A stretch of DNA of 64,000 nucleotides from Achromobacter agilis (GTDB lineage Bacteria > Pseudomonadota > Gammaproteobacteria > Burkholderiales > Burkholderiaceae_B), in assembly GCF_900496965.1 (NCBI RefSeq), contig NZ_UFQB01000014.1:1-64000 (forward strand), in the 5' to 3' direction. The notes below the pieces were generated by a model. It was not told where the DNA came from, ran no database searches, and saw only the letters and a list, made by a program, of their open reading frames with translations. The position numbers were made by a program, and so were the translations under genes. This document shows positions 53,822-64,000 of the stretch, piece by piece; position 1 is the first letter of the stretch, and every line of letters begins with the position of its first letter.

Positions 53822-54859
53822 ATGGAAGAAGTTCATAGGGAAGAAGTTCATAGGGACGAGGAAGACCGCAAGCGCATCGGCGTAACGGTGATCTCCGGGT
53901 TCCTGGGCAGCGGCAAGACCACGCTGCTCAATCGCCTGCTGCGGGATCCGGCATATGCGGATGCCGTCGTGATCGTCAATGAATATGGCGATGTGGGCGT
54001 CGATCATCATCTGGTCCGCGAGGCGCGCGACAATGTCGTCCTGGTCGAAGGCGGGTGCCTGTGCTGCGTGGTCAGCGGCGCGGTGGTCGATACCCTGCGC
54101 GACCTGTTCATGCAGGCGCTCAGCCGCCGGATCAAGCCGTTTCGCCGCGTGCTGATCGAGACCAGCGGGCTGGCGGACCCCGCGTCCATCCTGTTCACGC
54201 TCAAGCACGACCGTTTCCTGTCCGAGCGCTACGAATACCGCGGAGCGATCGTGCTGGTGGATGCGCGGCAGGGGGCGGAGCAACTGGCCGGGCAGCCGGA
54301 AGCATCGCGGCAACTGGCCTTGGCGGACGCCGTGGTGTTCAGCAAGGCGGATCTGGCCGACGATGATCAGTTGCGCCGCGCGGAGCAGGCCGTCGTTGCC
54401 ATCAATCCCGGCGCGCAGCGTTGCGTGCAGCGGCCCGGCGAACCTCTGGCCAGTGTGCTGCGGGAAGGGCCGGACATGCAAGCCCGGCGCGATGGGGTTG
54501 CGCTGGCCAATTGGCTGCGGCCCTTTTCGGCGCCGCGGGCGGGCGGGCATGCGCAGGTGGCGAGCTTTTCGATGGTCCTGCAGTCGCCGGTCGGCCGGCC
54601 GGCATTTCTCGCCGGGGTGTCGCGGATTCTGGAGCGTTTCGGGCCGGGCTTGCTGCGGATGAAGGGGCTGGTGTGCTTCGAGGGCGAGGCCCTGCCATGC
54701 GAGGTGCATGGGGTGCATGGCGAACTCTATCCGGTCAGGCAGCTTGCCCGGTGGCCGGACGGCGATCGCGCGTCGCGGCTCGTCTTTATCTTGCGCGGCC
54801 TCGATGGCGATGCGCTGCGGCGCGCCGTCGGCGAGGCGCTGGGCCAGCCGCCCGGCTGA
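53822..54859 (+). CDS. CobW/YjiA-family GTP-binding metal chaperone
   Basis: 345 residues from the ATG at 53822. Walker A GFLGSGKTTLLNRLL (about 23-37), the metal motif CxCC in VEGGCLCCVVSG (about 76-87) and NKAD-like SKADLADDD are seen; the CobW C-terminal domain follows. Such GTPases load or handle Zn, Co or similar ions. The N-terminus MEEVHREEVHRDEED is encoded by a near-exact DNA duplication and adds His/Glu residues that might bind metal. It follows the tRNA-Asn terminator; no Zur box or cobalamin gene is evident. Confidence 0.9.
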   Translation: MEEVHREEVHRDEEDRKRIGVTVISGFLGSGKTTLLNRLLRDPAYADAVVIVNEYGDVGVDHHLVREARDNVVLVEGGCLCCVVSGAVVDTLRDLFMQALSRRIKPFRRVLIETSGLADPASILFTLKHDRFLSERYEYRGAIVLVDARQGAEQLAGQPEASRQLALADAVVFSKADLADDDQLRRAEQAVVAINPGAQRCVQRPGEPLASVLREGPDMQARRDGVALANWLRPFSAPRAGGHAQVASFSMVLQSPVGRPAFLAGVSRILERFGPGLLRMKGLVCFEGEALPCEVHGVHGELYPVRQLARWPDGDRASRLVFILRGLDGDALRRAVGEALGQPPG

Positions 54860-54967
54860 TCGCCGCCAGATGGCGGCGCCTTGGGCGCGAGGCTCTCGAT
54901 TTGTGGTGTCGGTGTTGCACGGAAATACGGTATAACCGATCAGTCTGATGCAGAAATCGAGACAATC

Positions 54968-55873
54968 ATGGATCGTCTGAAAGCCATGCAGGTGTTCGTC
55001 GAAGTCGCCGACAGGGGGAGCCTGTCAGCGGCCGCGGTGCATCTGGACATGTCGCGCGCTATGGTGTCGCGCTATCTCGCAGAGATGGAGCAGTGGGTCG
55101 GCGTGCGTTTGCTGCACCGCACGACGCGCCGCCTCAGCCTGACCCCCGCCGGCGCCGAGACGTTGCCGCGCTGCCGGCAGATGCTGGACATGGTGGGGGA
55201 CCTGCGCAGCGCGGTAGCCACGCCGGAAGATACGCCGCGCGGTTTGTTGCGCATCACCACCAGCATGTCGTTCGGTTCCCGCCATCTGGCCGGCGCGATT
55301 ACCGAGTACGTGAAGCGGCATCCGGGCACGTCGGTGGACTTGATGCTGGTGGACCGCGCCGTCAATCTGGTGGAAGAGCGGGTCGATCTGGCCGTGCGCA
55401 TCACCAACGACCTGGATCCCAATCTGATCGCCCGCAAGCTGGCGGTCTGCCGTTCGGTGGTCTGCGCCTCGCCGGAGTACCTGGAGCGCGAGGGCGTGCC
55501 GGCGCGCATCGAGGATCTGTCCCTGCGCAATTGCCTGACCCATTCGTATTTCGGCAAGAGCCTGTGGCGCTTCGAGCGCGATGGCGAAACCGTGGATGTG
55601 CCGGTCAGCGGCAACATCAGCGCGAACGAGGTGTCGGTCCTGACGCGCGCGGCCCTGGAGGGCGCGGGCATTGCCATGCTGCCGACCTACTACGCTTCTG
55701 AGTACGTCGCGGCCGGCCGCCTGCGGGCTATCCTGGCGCAGAGCAAACCCCAGGAGCTGGGCATTTACGGCATCTATGCCTCGCGCCGCCAGATGCCGCT
55801 GATCCTGCGCTCGATGCTGGATTTCCTGGTCGAGCGGCTGGAATCCACGCCTTGGGACAAGCCCGGGGCGTAA
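54968..55873 (+). CDS. LysR-family transcriptional regulator (CrgA/DsdC-like)
   Basis: 301 residues; MDRLKAMQVFVEVADRGSLS with SRAMVSRYLAEMEQWVG is the LysR winged helix, and the effector domain follows (FGSRHLAGAITEYVKRHPG). The start is the ATG at 54968. A -10 like TATAAC lies at about 54931-54936. No divergent partner gene exists, so its target is unclear; it may act on itself or elsewhere. Confidence 0.9.
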   Translation: MDRLKAMQVFVEVADRGSLSAAAVHLDMSRAMVSRYLAEMEQWVGVRLLHRTTRRLSLTPAGAETLPRCRQMLDMVGDLRSAVATPEDTPRGLLRITTSMSFGSRHLAGAITEYVKRHPGTSVDLMLVDRAVNLVEERVDLAVRITNDLDPNLIARKLAVCRSVVCASPEYLEREGVPARIEDLSLRNCLTHSYFGKSLWRFERDGETVDVPVSGNISANEVSVLTRAALEGAGIAMLPTYYASEYVAAGRLRAILAQSKPQELGIYGIYASRRQMPLILRSMLDFLVERLESTPWDKPGA

Positions 55874-56498
55874 CCGTGCGGGACGCGCCGAAAGGTCCGG
55901 GCGCTTGAGGGCAGGGTAGTTGACGGTATAATTTGGCGACGGCTTCAGTGGGCCCGGCGAGGTTGGCCGGAACTTCTCCCCGAAGGCCGTTGCGCGGCAG
56001 GCTGATGTCCGCCGTCATGTAGTCTTGGAAAACATCTAAGAATCGTAGTTTCGGCTCGGGGAAGAGCCGCAGCATCGCGGAGCCGGTTTCCGGGTGCACG
56101 AGGGGAGGCGCATCGGGCTTCCGGATGGTGGCGGTTTGTCCGCCGCGCCGTGGCGCCAGGTGCCTGGCGATTCAGGTCCTTGATATCGATGCCGCGGAAG
56201 GTGGCGCCGGGTTGCCGGCGCATTCCGCAGTCTAGTTGGCGATTTGTGCCAGCTTTTCCAGAAATTGCTTAAGGTGTTTGCCGCGCACGGTCGTGGCGGG
56301 CATTCCGCTCAGATTCGATTGACGCGGCCGTTCCGGCGCATGACCGAAGCGGGTGGCGGTATACACAGGAATCCAGTGAGAACTTCGCAAACCAACGCTG
56401 TCTGTTGCTGGCTCGCCATTGAGGCCGAGTGCCGGGCGGCGGGTTGCGTGGTGCTTGGCGCTCGTTTTGCCTGTGTGCCGGCAGGCGCCGCACAAATG
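55874..56498 (+). other. Unassigned region with a good promoter; possible non-coding RNA
   Basis: Over 600 bp without a gene I can support. A plus-strand sigma-70 promoter is present: TTGAGG (55905-55910), 16 bp, TATAAT (55927-55932). It would start an RNA near 55939 that has no good ORF behind it. On the minus strand short frames exist, such as 56232-56495 from a TTG, ending KHLKQFLEKLAQIAN, but with no start site or recognised family. I looked for tmRNA, RNase P, SRP and 6S RNA hallmarks and found none that convince. It may hold a small RNA or a decayed gene. Confidence 0.35.
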
Positions 56499-56526
56499 AA
56501 AAAGGCCCGGCGAATTCGCCAGGCCT
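56499..56526 (-). terminator. Terminator after tRNA-fMet
   Basis: On the minus strand AGGCCTGGCGAATTCGCC pairs with its GGGCCT side and is followed by TTTTT. It lies 10 bases after the tRNA. Confidence 0.85.
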
Positions 56527-56535
56527 CGATCAATT

Positions 56536-56612
<77 letters not shown>

Positions 56613-56624
56613 TCTGAGAAATGA

Positions 56625-56653
56625 ATAGTAGCCTTATTTTCAACCTAGCGCAA
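56625..56653 (-). promoter_or_regulatory. Probable promoter of tRNA-fMet
   Basis: On the minus strand TTGCGC (56648-56653), 17 bp, TACTAT (56625-56630), moderate boxes with exact spacing. Confidence 0.6.
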
Positions 56654-56673
56654 GTTAGCCCTTTTGAATTTGA

Positions 56674-57753
56674 ATGTCGATGAACGATAGCGAGGCAATA
56701 ATCGTGCTGGAAACCGCGCTTCTGTGCGCGGCGCAGCCGATGCAACTGTCCGAAATGCGCAAGCTATTCGGGGACGATGAACTATTCGACAATAGCGCGC
56801 TGCGCGCGCTGCTGGAGACGCTCCAGAGCAACTGGGCCGATGGCGGCCTGGAATTGGTGCAGCTGGCGACGGGGTGGCGCTTCCAGAGCCGGCCGCGCAT
56901 GCAGCGCTACCTTGAAAGGCTCAATCCCGAGAAGCCGCCCAAATACTCCCGCGCTGTGATGGAAACGCTGGCCATTGTGGCCTGGCGCCAGCCGGTGACG
57001 CGGGGCGATATCGAAGACATCCGCGGGGTGACCGTGTCGTCGCAGATCGTGAAGGCCCTGGAGGACCGGGGCTGGATCGAGGTCATTGGCCACCGCGACG
57101 CGCCGGGGCGCCCCGCCCTGTTCGGCACGACGCGGCAGTTCCTCGATGACCTGGGCCTGCGCGCGCTGGACGAATTGCCCGCGCTGGAGTCCGCGCAGGC
57201 CGCTGCCGCGCTGGCCGGCCTGGATCTGGGCGAGGTGCAGCAGGTGATGGGCGAATCCGAGGTGCCCTCGGCCGCTATCCCGGTTGCGGAATTGTCTGTT
57301 TCGGAACAGGATATACCCACAGACCCGGTCGATAGCGTAGAATTCCGGCTTTCGCGCACAGAAGAAGGCGCGGATCCCGCAGACGAATCCACCGTCCGGG
57401 AGCAAGCCGAAGGCTTGTCCGATACGCCAGCCGCGCCCGGTTTTCCCGACGGCGAGGTTGGCAGCGACATTTCCGATATGGCCGCCGATGCCCCAGAGGC
57501 CGGTGCTGCAAAGGAAAGCGTCGAGAACGCAAAACACGCGGAACCGACCGACCCGATTGACGAGACCGATACCGCGGCGCCTGCCGCTGCCGGGCATGAG
57601 CCCGCTTCCGGTTTTGCCGATCCTGTTCGGCCTGGCCCGGATGCCGCCTCCCCGGAACCGGACGAGGCAGGCCTCGAGCGGCCCGAGGCCGACCGAGAGT
57701 CGGCGTCCCCAGATGATGACGAGCCTGCCCCCGGCAGGCCCACCCAAGTTTGA
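56674..57753 (+). CDS. scpB: Segregation and condensation protein B with long acidic tail
   Basis: 359 residues; typical ScpB proteins have about 180-220. The two winged helices fill residues 1-175 ([70 protein letters not shown]). The rest is a Glu/Asp/Pro/Ala-rich, probably disordered tail of about 160 residues. ScpB with ScpA and SMC shapes chromosomes. The start may be the ATG at 56680. It overlaps or abuts rluB in the common scpB-rluB order. Confidence 0.93.
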   Translation: MSMNDSEAIIVLETALLCAAQPMQLSEMRKLFGDDELFDNSALRALLETLQSNWADGGLELVQLATGWRFQSRPRMQRYLERLNPEKPPKYSRAVMETLAIVAWRQPVTRGDIEDIRGVTVSSQIVKALEDRGWIEVIGHRDAPGRPALFGTTRQFLDDLGLRALDELPALESAQAAAALAGLDLGEVQQVMGESEVPSAAIPVAELSVSEQDIPTDPVDSVEFRLSRTEEGADPADESTVREQAEGLSDTPAAPGFPDGEVGSDISDMAADAPEAGAAKESVENAKHAEPTDPIDETDTAAPAAAGHEPASGFADPVRPGPDAASPEPDEAGLERPEADRESASPDDDEPAPGRPTQV

Positions 57754-57770
57754 AATTCGGAGCTGTCCCA

Positions 57771-59561
57771 GTGACAACGAATACAACAATGCAGGACGAC
57801 AATCCCCGTTCGGATGATGCCGCTTCGAGCGGCCAGCCCGAATCCTCCGCCGCGCGTGAGCCGGCGGCCGAAGGCGAAGCCGGCGCCCGCGGGCGCGGAC
57901 GCAAGCTGAGGACGCCTTTCCGCCGCCGTCGCGGCGATGCCGCGGCCGAGCAGGCGCCCGCCAGCGAGGGCCAGCCCGCAGCGGCCGAGTCCGCCGCCGC
58001 CCCGGTCGAGTCCCCGGACTCCCGTGGCACGGAGCAGGAAGCCGAGCAGGCTTTGTCGTACCTGGATACCGCAGACCGCATGGAGCAGCGGCTGGGCAAG
58101 TACCTGAACAGCGAAGCGGTCATGCCCAAGCTGCACAAGGTGCTGGCAGACGCAGGCATCGGATCGCGCCGCGAAATGGAAGAGCTGATCGTTGCGGGCC
58201 GTGTGTCGGTCAACGGCGAACCGGCGCACATCGGCCAGCGTGTTGCGCCCAACGACCAGGTCCGCGTCAATGGCAAGCCCATCATGCGGACGAATACCAA
58301 GAAGCCGCCGCGCGTGATCCTGTATCACAAGCCCGCGGGCGAAATCGTCAGCCATGACGACCCGGGCGGCCGAGCAAGCGTCTTCGCGCGTCTGCCCAAG
58401 CTGCGCACCGGCAAGTGGCTGTCGGTCGGCCGCCTGGACCTGAACACTGAAGGTCTGCTGATCTTCACGACCTCCGGCGACATGGCCAACCGCATCATGC
58501 ACCCGCGCTACGGCACGGAGCGCGAGTACGCGGTTCGCGTGCTGGGCGAAATGGACGAGGCGCAGCGCCAGTCCCTGGTCGACGGCATCCAGCTGGACGA
58601 CGGCCTGGCGGCATTCGGTTCCCTGGATTACCTGGGCGGCGACGGCAGCAATCGCTGGTACCGCGTCACCCTGCAGGAAGGCCGCAACCGCGAAGTCCGT
58701 CGCATGTTCGAGGCGGTCGGCGTCACCGTCAGCCGGCTGATTCGTACGCGTTTCGGCGATATCGTCCTGCCGCGCACGTTGCGCCGGGGCCGCTGGGACG
58801 AGTTGGATCCGTCGCTGGTCAGCGCGCTGATGGTTCAGCTGGGACTGTTGCGTGAAGACGACGAATCCGGCGGTAACCGCCGCCGGTCCAAGCAGCCTCA
58901 ATCCCATGACAGCGCTCTGCCGCCGGGCTTCGGCACGATGGATCGCAACGGCATGAACGGCGCCCGCATCGGCCGCCGCGGCAAGCTGCAGGGCGGCCGC
59001 CAGGGCAGCGCGGGGCAGGCGCAGGCTTGTCCGTCCGATCCTTTCGGGACCGGGCTGATGATCGCGGGCGGCTATGCCAATGGCCATCCACTGGCTGGCG
59101 AAGGGGGCAACCGCAAGGGCGGCAAGCCCGCCGGCGGACGTCCGTCGGCCGCGGGCGGCAAAGCGGGTGGCAAACCCGGCGGCAAGTCGGGCGGGAAGGG
59201 GCGAGGTCCCCGCGCCGCGTCGGCGAACGGTCCGTCGGGCAATGCCGCGACCGGCAACGTAGCCGAGGCACCGGCAGGCGCCGGCCGCAAGGCCGCTGGC
59301 GGCGGTAAACCGGGCGGCAAGCCGGCAGGCGCGCGCGGCGGCAACGCCGCCGGCCGCACGGGCAAGCCGGCAGCCGGCGGGCGTGGCGGAAACAAGGCCG
59401 AGGGTGCGCGTTCTGGCGGCAACAAAGGGCCGGGTGCTGGCGGCAAGCCGCGGGCGCCGCGTAGTGCCGCGCCGCGCGGCGACGACTGGCAGCCCCGGGG
59501 CGCGTCGGCGCATGAGTCCCGCCTTGGCGTGATGGGCGGGCGCAGCCATCGGGGTCGTTGA
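57771..59561 (+). CDS. rluB: 23S rRNA pseudouridine synthase B with long low-complexity ends
   Basis: About 596 residues from the GTG at 57771 (GGAG eight bases upstream); ATG 57789 is an alternative. The core is about residues 105-360: the S4 domain [20 protein letters not shown], then the catalytic Asp in [16 protein letters not shown] and [15 protein letters not shown]. The N-terminal 100 and the last 230 residues are Ala/Gly/Lys/Arg/Pro-rich, like RNA-binding tails. E. coli RluB is about 290 residues. It modifies U2605 of 23S rRNA. Confidence 0.92.
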   Translation: MTTNTTMQDDNPRSDDAASSGQPESSAAREPAAEGEAGARGRGRKLRTPFRRRRGDAAAEQAPASEGQPAAAESAAAPVESPDSRGTEQEAEQALSYLDTADRMEQRLGKYLNSEAVMPKLHKVLADAGIGSRREMEELIVAGRVSVNGEPAHIGQRVAPNDQVRVNGKPIMRTNTKKPPRVILYHKPAGEIVSHDDPGGRASVFARLPKLRTGKWLSVGRLDLNTEGLLIFTTSGDMANRIMHPRYGTEREYAVRVLGEMDEAQRQSLVDGIQLDDGLAAFGSLDYLGGDGSNRWYRVTLQEGRNREVRRMFEAVGVTVSRLIRTRFGDIVLPRTLRRGRWDELDPSLVSALMVQLGLLREDDESGGNRRRSKQPQSHDSALPPGFGTMDRNGMNGARIGRRGKLQGGRQGSAGQAQACPSDPFGTGLMIAGGYANGHPLAGEGGNRKGGKPAGGRPSAAGGKAGGKPGGKSGGKGRGPRAASANGPSGNAATGNVAEAPAGAGRKAAGGGKPGGKPAGARGGNAAGRTGKPAAGGRGGNKAEGARSGGNKGPGAGGKPRAPRSAAPRGDDWQPRGASAHESRLGVMGGRSHRGR

Positions 59562-60018
59562 CGGCTGCGAAGCGGCGCGCTGGCCGCGCTGCTGGGCCCG
59601 ATGTGTCCCATATAAACGTAAGCCCGTGACGAATCAGGCGTTTTTCCAGTTTATCTGGTAAAATCAATGGTTTTCATGGCTTCGCGTCTTTCCCTTGCCC
59701 GACGCCAGTTGGATGGGTAAGCCCGGCAATACAGGGTAGGCAGGCAGGCAAGATAGGCGGCGATCCGGTTGAGCGGCGCTGTGCGCTTTCTCGTAAAGTG
59801 CCGGCGCATGGGGTTACCGATACGGTCGTCAACCCGGTGGCCAGCTGGAAAGCAGCGGGCGCGAGCCGGCGATGCAGACGGCGGGCCGGGCGGCGCAAGC
59901 CAAAATTTAGGTCGCAATATAGGGCACTGCCCAGCATTGCTCCTTACGTGTTGTAGGGAAGCGGCTGGGCGCTGTGCAATACGGTGGGCTGGGCGTGCAG
60001 CCCATTTTTTTTGAGTAT
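59562..60018 (+). promoter_or_regulatory. rluB-rimP intergenic region and long rimP leader
   Basis: 457 bp without a gene I can support. A -10 box TAAAAT at 59659-59664 follows a CCAG-TTTAT-CTGG inverted repeat (59646-59658); the -35 is weak. Transcription from there gives a leader of about 350 nt to rimP, ending in the terminator-like hairpin at 59985. No tRNA-Met-type gene is in it, unlike the metY-rimP order of enterics. Confidence 0.5.
59985..60012 (+). terminator. Terminator-like hairpin (possible attenuator) just before rimP
   Basis: TGGGCTG-GGCGTG-CAGCCCA is a perfect 7-bp stem followed by eight T residues, ending six bases before the rimP ATG. It sits inside the operon leader rather than after a gene, so it could regulate entry into rimP-nusA-infB. 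Confidence 0.75.
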
Positions 60019-60522
60019 ATGGCTGATTTATTCGCATTGACCAAAGAGGCTCTGGCCGGCATGGACGTCGAACTCGTAGACGTCGAGCGTGCCGCCCTGG
60101 GCCTTTTGCGCGTCACGATCGATCGGGTCGGCGGTGTGCGCATCGAAGACTGCGAGCAGGTATCCCGCCAGTTGTCGCGGGTGTTTGAAGTCGAGAACAT
60201 CGACTACAAGCGGCTGGAAGTCGGTTCGCCGGGCGTGGACCGCCCGCTGCGCAACGAGGCCGATTTCCGCCGGTTCGCAGGCGAGCGCATCGAAATCAAG
60301 CTGCGCGAGGCATTGGACGGACGCAAGGTCTTTTCCGGCACGTTGACCGTGCCCGAAGACGGCGCCGCGGCCTCCGACGCGGCTGCTGGGGTGCACAAGA
60401 CCGTGTTCGGTCTCGAATTTGAGGCAAAAAAGAACGAAGTCCAGGTGTTGAATTTCACGGTCGAGGATGTCGAACGTGCAAAACTGGATCCCGTTCTGGA
60501 TTTCAAGGGCAAAAAGCGATGA
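60019..60522 (+). CDS. rimP: Ribosome maturation factor RimP
   Basis: 167 residues; [30 protein letters not shown] and [24 protein letters not shown] are typical. It is needed for 30S assembly. It starts just after a T-run and has only GAG as a weak ribosome site. An in-frame upstream codon at 59974 would lie in the hairpin and is rejected. Its stop overlaps nusA (ATGA). Confidence 0.96.
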   Translation: MADLFALTKEALAGMDVELVDVERAALGLLRVTIDRVGGVRIEDCEQVSRQLSRVFEVENIDYKRLEVGSPGVDRPLRNEADFRRFAGERIEIKLREALDGRKVFSGTLTVPEDGAAASDAAAGVHKTVFGLEFEAKKNEVQVLNFTVEDVERAKLDPVLDFKGKKR

Positions 60523-61997
60523 GTCGCGAAATTCTTCTGTTGGTCGATGCCTTGGCGCGTGAAAAGAACGTCACGCGCGACGTCGTGTTCGGCGCGCTTG
60601 AAAGCGCGCTGGCCTCGGCGATGAAAAAACGCTTCAAAGATGATGCGGACATCCGTGTCGCCATCGATAGGGATACGGGCGATCACGAAGGCTTCCGCCG
60701 CTGGCTGGTCGTGCCCGACGAGGCAGGCCTGCAAGAGCCCGACAAGCAGGAAATGCTGTCGGACGCGCTGGAAATCGTTCCTGGCATCAAGGAAGGCGAG
60801 TACATCGAAGAGCCGCTCGAACCCATCGAGTTCGGCCGCATCGGCGCGCAGGCGGCCAAGCAGGCCATCCTGCAGAAGATCCGCGACGCGGAACGCGAAC
60901 AGGTGCTGAACGACTTCCTCGAGCGTGGCGAAACCATCGTGTCCGGCACGATCAAGCGCATGGACAAGGGCGACGCCATCATCGAAACCGGCAAGATCGA
61001 AGCGCGCCTGCCGCGCTCCGAAATGATTCCGAAGGAAAACCTCCGGGTGGCCGACCGCGTCCGCGCCTTTGTGTTGCGTGTCGACCACGCCGCGCGCGGC
61101 CAGCAGGTGATCTTGTCGCGTACGTCGCCCGAGTTCATCCGCCAGCTGTTCGAGAACGAAGTTCCCGAAATCGAGCAAGGCCTGCTGGAGATCAAGGCCG
61201 CCGCCCGCGACGCCGGGGTGCGTGCGAAGATCGCCGTGGTGGCATACGATAAGCGTATCGATCCGATCGGCACGTGTGTGGGCATGCGCGGTTCGCGCGT
61301 GACCGCCGTTCGCAATGAGCTGGGCGGCGAGCAGGTCGACATCGTGCTGTGGTCGGAAGATCCCGCGCAGTTTGTCATCGGCGCCCTGGCGCCGGCCAAC
61401 GTCGAGTCCATCGTCGTTGACGAAGACAAGCACGCGATGGACGTCGTGGTGGACGAGGAAAACCTGCCCAAGGCCATTGGCGCCAAGGGGCAGAACGTGC
61501 GCCTGGCTTCCGAGCTGACCGGCTGGCAGATCAACATCATGACGCCGGAAGAAAGCCTGAACCGCCAGGAAGTCGAGCGTTCGGGCCTGCGCGCCACGTT
61601 CATGAGCAAGCTGGACGTCGACGAGGAAGTCGCCGACATCCTGATTGACGAGGGTTTCACCGGTATCGAGGAAATCGCTTACGTTCCCATGCAGGAATTG
61701 CTGGAAATCGAGGCGTTTGACGAAGACACCATCAATGAGTTGCGCGCCCGTGCCCGCAATGCGCTGCTGACCGAGGCGATCGCCCAGGAAGAGCGCCTTG
61801 AGACCGCACAGGATTTGCTTGAACTCGAAGGCATGACGCCCGAACTGGCCGCCAAGCTGGCCGAGCGTCAAGTGCATACGCGTGACGATCTGGCCGAATT
61901 GGCGACGGACGAACTGGCGGAAATCGCTGGCTTGACCGAGCAGGACGCCAGCGACCTCATCATGCGTGCCCGCGCCCATTGGTTCGACGAAGAATAA
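60519..61997 (+). CDS. nusA: Transcription termination/antitermination factor NusA
   Basis: 492 residues. In order: the RNA-polymerase-binding N-terminal domain ([17 protein letters not shown]), S1 (about 135-200, [19 protein letters not shown]), two KH domains (about 230-345, with [11 protein letters not shown] and [13 protein letters not shown]) and two acidic C-terminal repeats (about 365-490). It controls pausing and termination, possibly at the hairpin ahead of its own operon. It overlaps rimP by four bases. Confidence 0.97.
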   Translation: MSREILLLVDALAREKNVTRDVVFGALESALASAMKKRFKDDADIRVAIDRDTGDHEGFRRWLVVPDEAGLQEPDKQEMLSDALEIVPGIKEGEYIEEPLEPIEFGRIGAQAAKQAILQKIRDAEREQVLNDFLERGETIVSGTIKRMDKGDAIIETGKIEARLPRSEMIPKENLRVADRVRAFVLRVDHAARGQQVILSRTSPEFIRQLFENEVPEIEQGLLEIKAAARDAGVRAKIAVVAYDKRIDPIGTCVGMRGSRVTAVRNELGGEQVDIVLWSEDPAQFVIGALAPANVESIVVDEDKHAMDVVVDEENLPKAIGAKGQNVRLASELTGWQINIMTPEESLNRQEVERSGLRATFMSKLDVDEEVADILIDEGFTGIEEIAYVPMQELLEIEAFDEDTINELRARARNALLTEAIAQEERLETAQDLLELEGMTPELAAKLAERQVHTRDDLAELATDELAEIAGLTEQDASDLIMRARAHWFDEE

Positions 61998-62092
61998 CCA
62001 AAAGGACACGGGTCTGCGGTGGATGGATGCGTTCCATCCTCCCGCAAGTTCACGTTGTTTGTAATAGCTGCATATAGGGAAGAGAGAGCCTA

Positions 62093-64000
62093 ATGTCGAG
62101 TAACACCGTCGCCCAGTTCGCTACCGAGCTGAAAATGCCTGCCAATGTGCTGCTGGATCAGCTGCGCTCGGCCGGCGTTGACCTCAAATCGGTGGACGAT
62201 GCCGTCACCGACAGCGACAAGGCGAAATTGCTCGAATCGCTGCGCCGCGCTCACGGCGCGACCGAAGGCAAGAAGATCACCCTGACGCGCCGCCAGACGT
62301 CCGAGATCCGGCAGGCTGACGCCACCGGCCGCTCGCGTACGATCCAGGTCGAAGTGCGCAAGAAGCGCGTGTTCGTCAAGCGTGATCCCTCCGAAATCGC
62401 CCTGGAACAGGCCGCGTCCGCGCGCGCCGAAGATGAAGCCTCCGTCGAAGAGGCGCAGCAGGTGTCCGCGCCGGCTGCTCCCGAGGCGCCTGCCGTGGCC
62501 GAGCCTCGCGAGGCCGCGCCCGTCGTCCAGGCGGAGGCCGAGGCCCCCGCCAAGGCGGAAGAGCCCGTTGCTGTAGAAGCGCCCGCGCCGGTAGAAGCGC
62601 CCGCGCCCGTTGAATCCGTCGCGGCCGAAGTGCCCGCCCCCGTCGAGGCGAAACCCGCCGAGGTCCAGGCCCAACCTGAACCCGAACCGACGCCGGCGCC
62701 TGCTCCTGCCGAGCCCGTGGCCCAAGAGGCCAAGCCCGAAGTCAAGACTGAAACCACCGAGCCCAAGGCTGAAGAAGCCAAGCCGGAACCCGTTGTGCTA
62801 GCCAATAAGTCCGAACCATCTACCTCCCAGGCCGCCGCGCCTGCCGCGCAGGCCCAGCCTGCCGCGAAGTCCGAACCCGTCAAGGCCGCCGCGCCCGCCG
62901 CGAAGGTCGGCAACCGTGCCGACAACCGCCGCGCCGCGCCGCCGCTTGCCGCCTCCGCCACGCCGACGGCCCGCGATGAGGCCCGCCGTGCCGCCGAGGC
63001 CGAAGCCGCTGCCCTGCGCGAGATGCTGAACCGTCCGCGCAAGGTGCTGCGCGCTCCCGAACCGGAGGCGCCTGCCGCCGCGCCGATTTCGGGCACGCTG
63101 CACAAGCCGGCCGGCAAGCCCGGCGCCGCTCCTGGCGCGAAGAAAGACGCCAAGCCCGCCGCTCCCGGCAGCAAGAAGACCATCAAGACGGCCGAAGTCG
63201 CTTCGACCTGGTCCGACGACGCCTCGCGCAAGAAGCCCGCGGACAAGCCCGCCGCTCCGGCCAGTCGCGACGGCTGGCGCGCCGGCGGCAAGGGCGGCAA
63301 GGGCGGCGGCCGTGGTGGCCGCAACCAGCAGAACGACCGCCGCAACGAGCCGGCGCCGCAGGAATTCATCGCACGTGAAGTCCACGTGCCGGAAACCATC
63401 AGCGTGGCCGACCTGGCCCACAAAATGTCCGTCAAGGCCGCCGAAGTCATCAAGCAATTGATGAAGCTGGGCCAGATGGTCACCATCAACCAGGTTCTGG
63501 ACCAGGAAACGGCCATGATCGTGGTCGAGGAACTGGGCCACATCGCCATCGCCGCCAAGCTCGACGATCCGGAAGCCTTCCTGGACGAAACGGCCGCCGG
63601 CACCGAAGCCGAAATGCTGCCGCGCGCCCCGGTCGTTACCGTCATGGGCCACGTCGACCACGGCAAGACCTCGCTGCTGGACTACATCCGCCGCGCCAAG
63701 GTTGCCGCGGGCGAAGCCGGCGGCATTACGCAGCACATCGGCGCCTACCACGTTCAAACCGAGCGTGGCATGGTGACCTTCCTGGATACCCCGGGCCACG
63801 AGGCGTTCACCGCCATGCGTGCCCGCGGCGCCAAGGCCACCGACATCGTTATCCTGGTCTGCGCGGCCGACGACGGCGTGATGCCGCAGACGCGTGAAGC
63901 CATCCACCACGCCAAGGCGGCTGGCGTTCCCATGGTCGTGGCCATGACCAAGATCGACAAGCCCAGCGCCAACCCGGACCGCGTCAAGCAGGAACTGGTT
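62093..64000 (+). CDS. infB: Translation initiation factor IF-2 (partial, runs off the window)
   Basis: The first 636 codons are present and stay open to the last base. [24 protein letters not shown] is the IF2 N-terminal domain, followed by a long Ala/Pro/Glu/Lys-rich linker (about 100-410), a second IF2_N unit (about 425-475) and the GTPase: G1 [13 protein letters not shown] (about 518-530), G3 DTPGHE (about 565-570) and G4 TKID at the end. It brings fMet-tRNA to the 30S subunit. It follows nusA after 95 bp, with an AGAGAGAG site. Confidence 0.97.
   Translation, partial: MSSNTVAQFATELKMPANVLLDQLRSAGVDLKSVDDAVTDSDKAKLLESLRRAHGATEGKKITLTRRQTSEIRQADATGRSRTIQVEVRKKRVFVKRDPSEIALEQAASARAEDEASVEEAQQVSAPAAPEAPAVAEPREAAPVVQAEAEAPAKAEEPVAVEAPAPVEAPAPVESVAAEVPAPVEAKPAEVQAQPEPEPTPAPAPAEPVAQEAKPEVKTETTEPKAEEAKPEPVVLANKSEPSTSQAAAPAAQAQPAAKSEPVKAAAPAAKVGNRADNRRAAPPLAASATPTARDEARRAAEAEAAALREMLNRPRKVLRAPEPEAPAAAPISGTLHKPAGKPGAAPGAKKDAKPAAPGSKKTIKTAEVASTWSDDASRKKPADKPAAPASRDGWRAGGKGGKGGGRGGRNQQNDRRNEPAPQEFIAREVHVPETISVADLAHKMSVKAAEVIKQLMKLGQMVTINQVLDQETAMIVVEELGHIAIAAKLDDPEAFLDETAAGTEAEMLPRAPVVTVMGHVDHGKTSLLDYIRRAKVAAGEAGGITQHIGAYHVQTERGMVTFLDTPGHEAFTAMRARGAKATDIVILVCAADDGVMPQTREAIHHAKAAGVPMVVAMTKIDKPSANPDRVKQELV

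Noticed and set aside
55939..56230. 6S RNA, RNase P RNA, tmRNA or SRP RNA
   Set aside because: I could not find the conserved ends or signature loops of any of them; only the promoter is supported.
56232..56495. 87-codon minus-strand ORF before tRNA-fMet
   Set aside because: It begins with TTG, has no ribosome site or recognised family, and composition is uneven; kept only as part of the unassigned region.

Overview
The window is high-GC chromosomal DNA from a betaproteobacterium of the order Burkholderiales, most likely an Alcaligenaceae member (Bordetella/Achromobacter type). The reasons are the sulfate cluster with an iron-sulfur APS-type CysH, the paa cluster led by paaX, several Bug-type (TctC) solute receptors, the kynBA pair, the codon usage, and Alcaligenaceae-style intergenic repeats. 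I see no rRNA, insertion sequence, prophage or CRISPR array. The DNA is densely packed, mostly core or catabolic genes.

Layout. 1-5657: end of etfA, then an aspartate:alanine antiporter gene, aspartate 4-decarboxylase and a second antiporter gene (aspartate in, alanine out, proton consumed). 5654-11536: a LysR regulator divergent from a CoA-transferase, enoyl-CoA hydratase, Bug receptor and acyl-CoA dehydrogenase operon, with three perfect palindromes between them. 11687-12328: 1-Cys peroxiredoxin. 12577-19537: sulfate uptake and activation (sbp-cysTWA-cysHDN). 19750-21078: a radical SAM protein with a perfect LexA box just upstream of its start. 21152-26366: small and housekeeping genes (unknown Pro/Ala-rich protein, EamA exporter, rplS, CoA Nudix hydrolase, rsgA, M48 protease).

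26430-30689: orn, a PspF-sized sigma-54 activator without a sensor domain, and a convergent operon (AtuA-like, DUF4387, Bug receptor). This operon has an exact -24/-12 promoter (TGGCACG-N4-TTGC) with a 15-bp palindrome about 90 bp upstream. I read activator, upstream site, promoter and operon as one self-contained sigma-54 circuit; it is the most interesting system here. 30908-41106: naxE, then paaX divergent from paaABCDE-N-G-I-K (phenylacetyl-CoA pathway), with two copies of a 91-92 bp REP-like element between genes. 41367-49723: MATE exporter, GT39 glycosyltransferase, rpmE2, kynBA with a small coupled ORF, radC, fkpB-ispH, maiA. 49756-53247: response regulator, histidine kinase and DegP/DegQ-type protease in one operon. 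53396-56612: tRNA-Thr, tRNA-Asn, a CobW-type GTPase, a LysR regulator, an unassigned stretch of about 660 bp with a good promoter, and initiator tRNA-fMet. 56674-64000: scpB-rluB, then rimP-nusA-infB (infB runs off the end), preceded by a long leader ending in a terminator-like hairpin close to the rimP start.

All calls rest on reading translations, motifs and spacing by eye; no database search was run.
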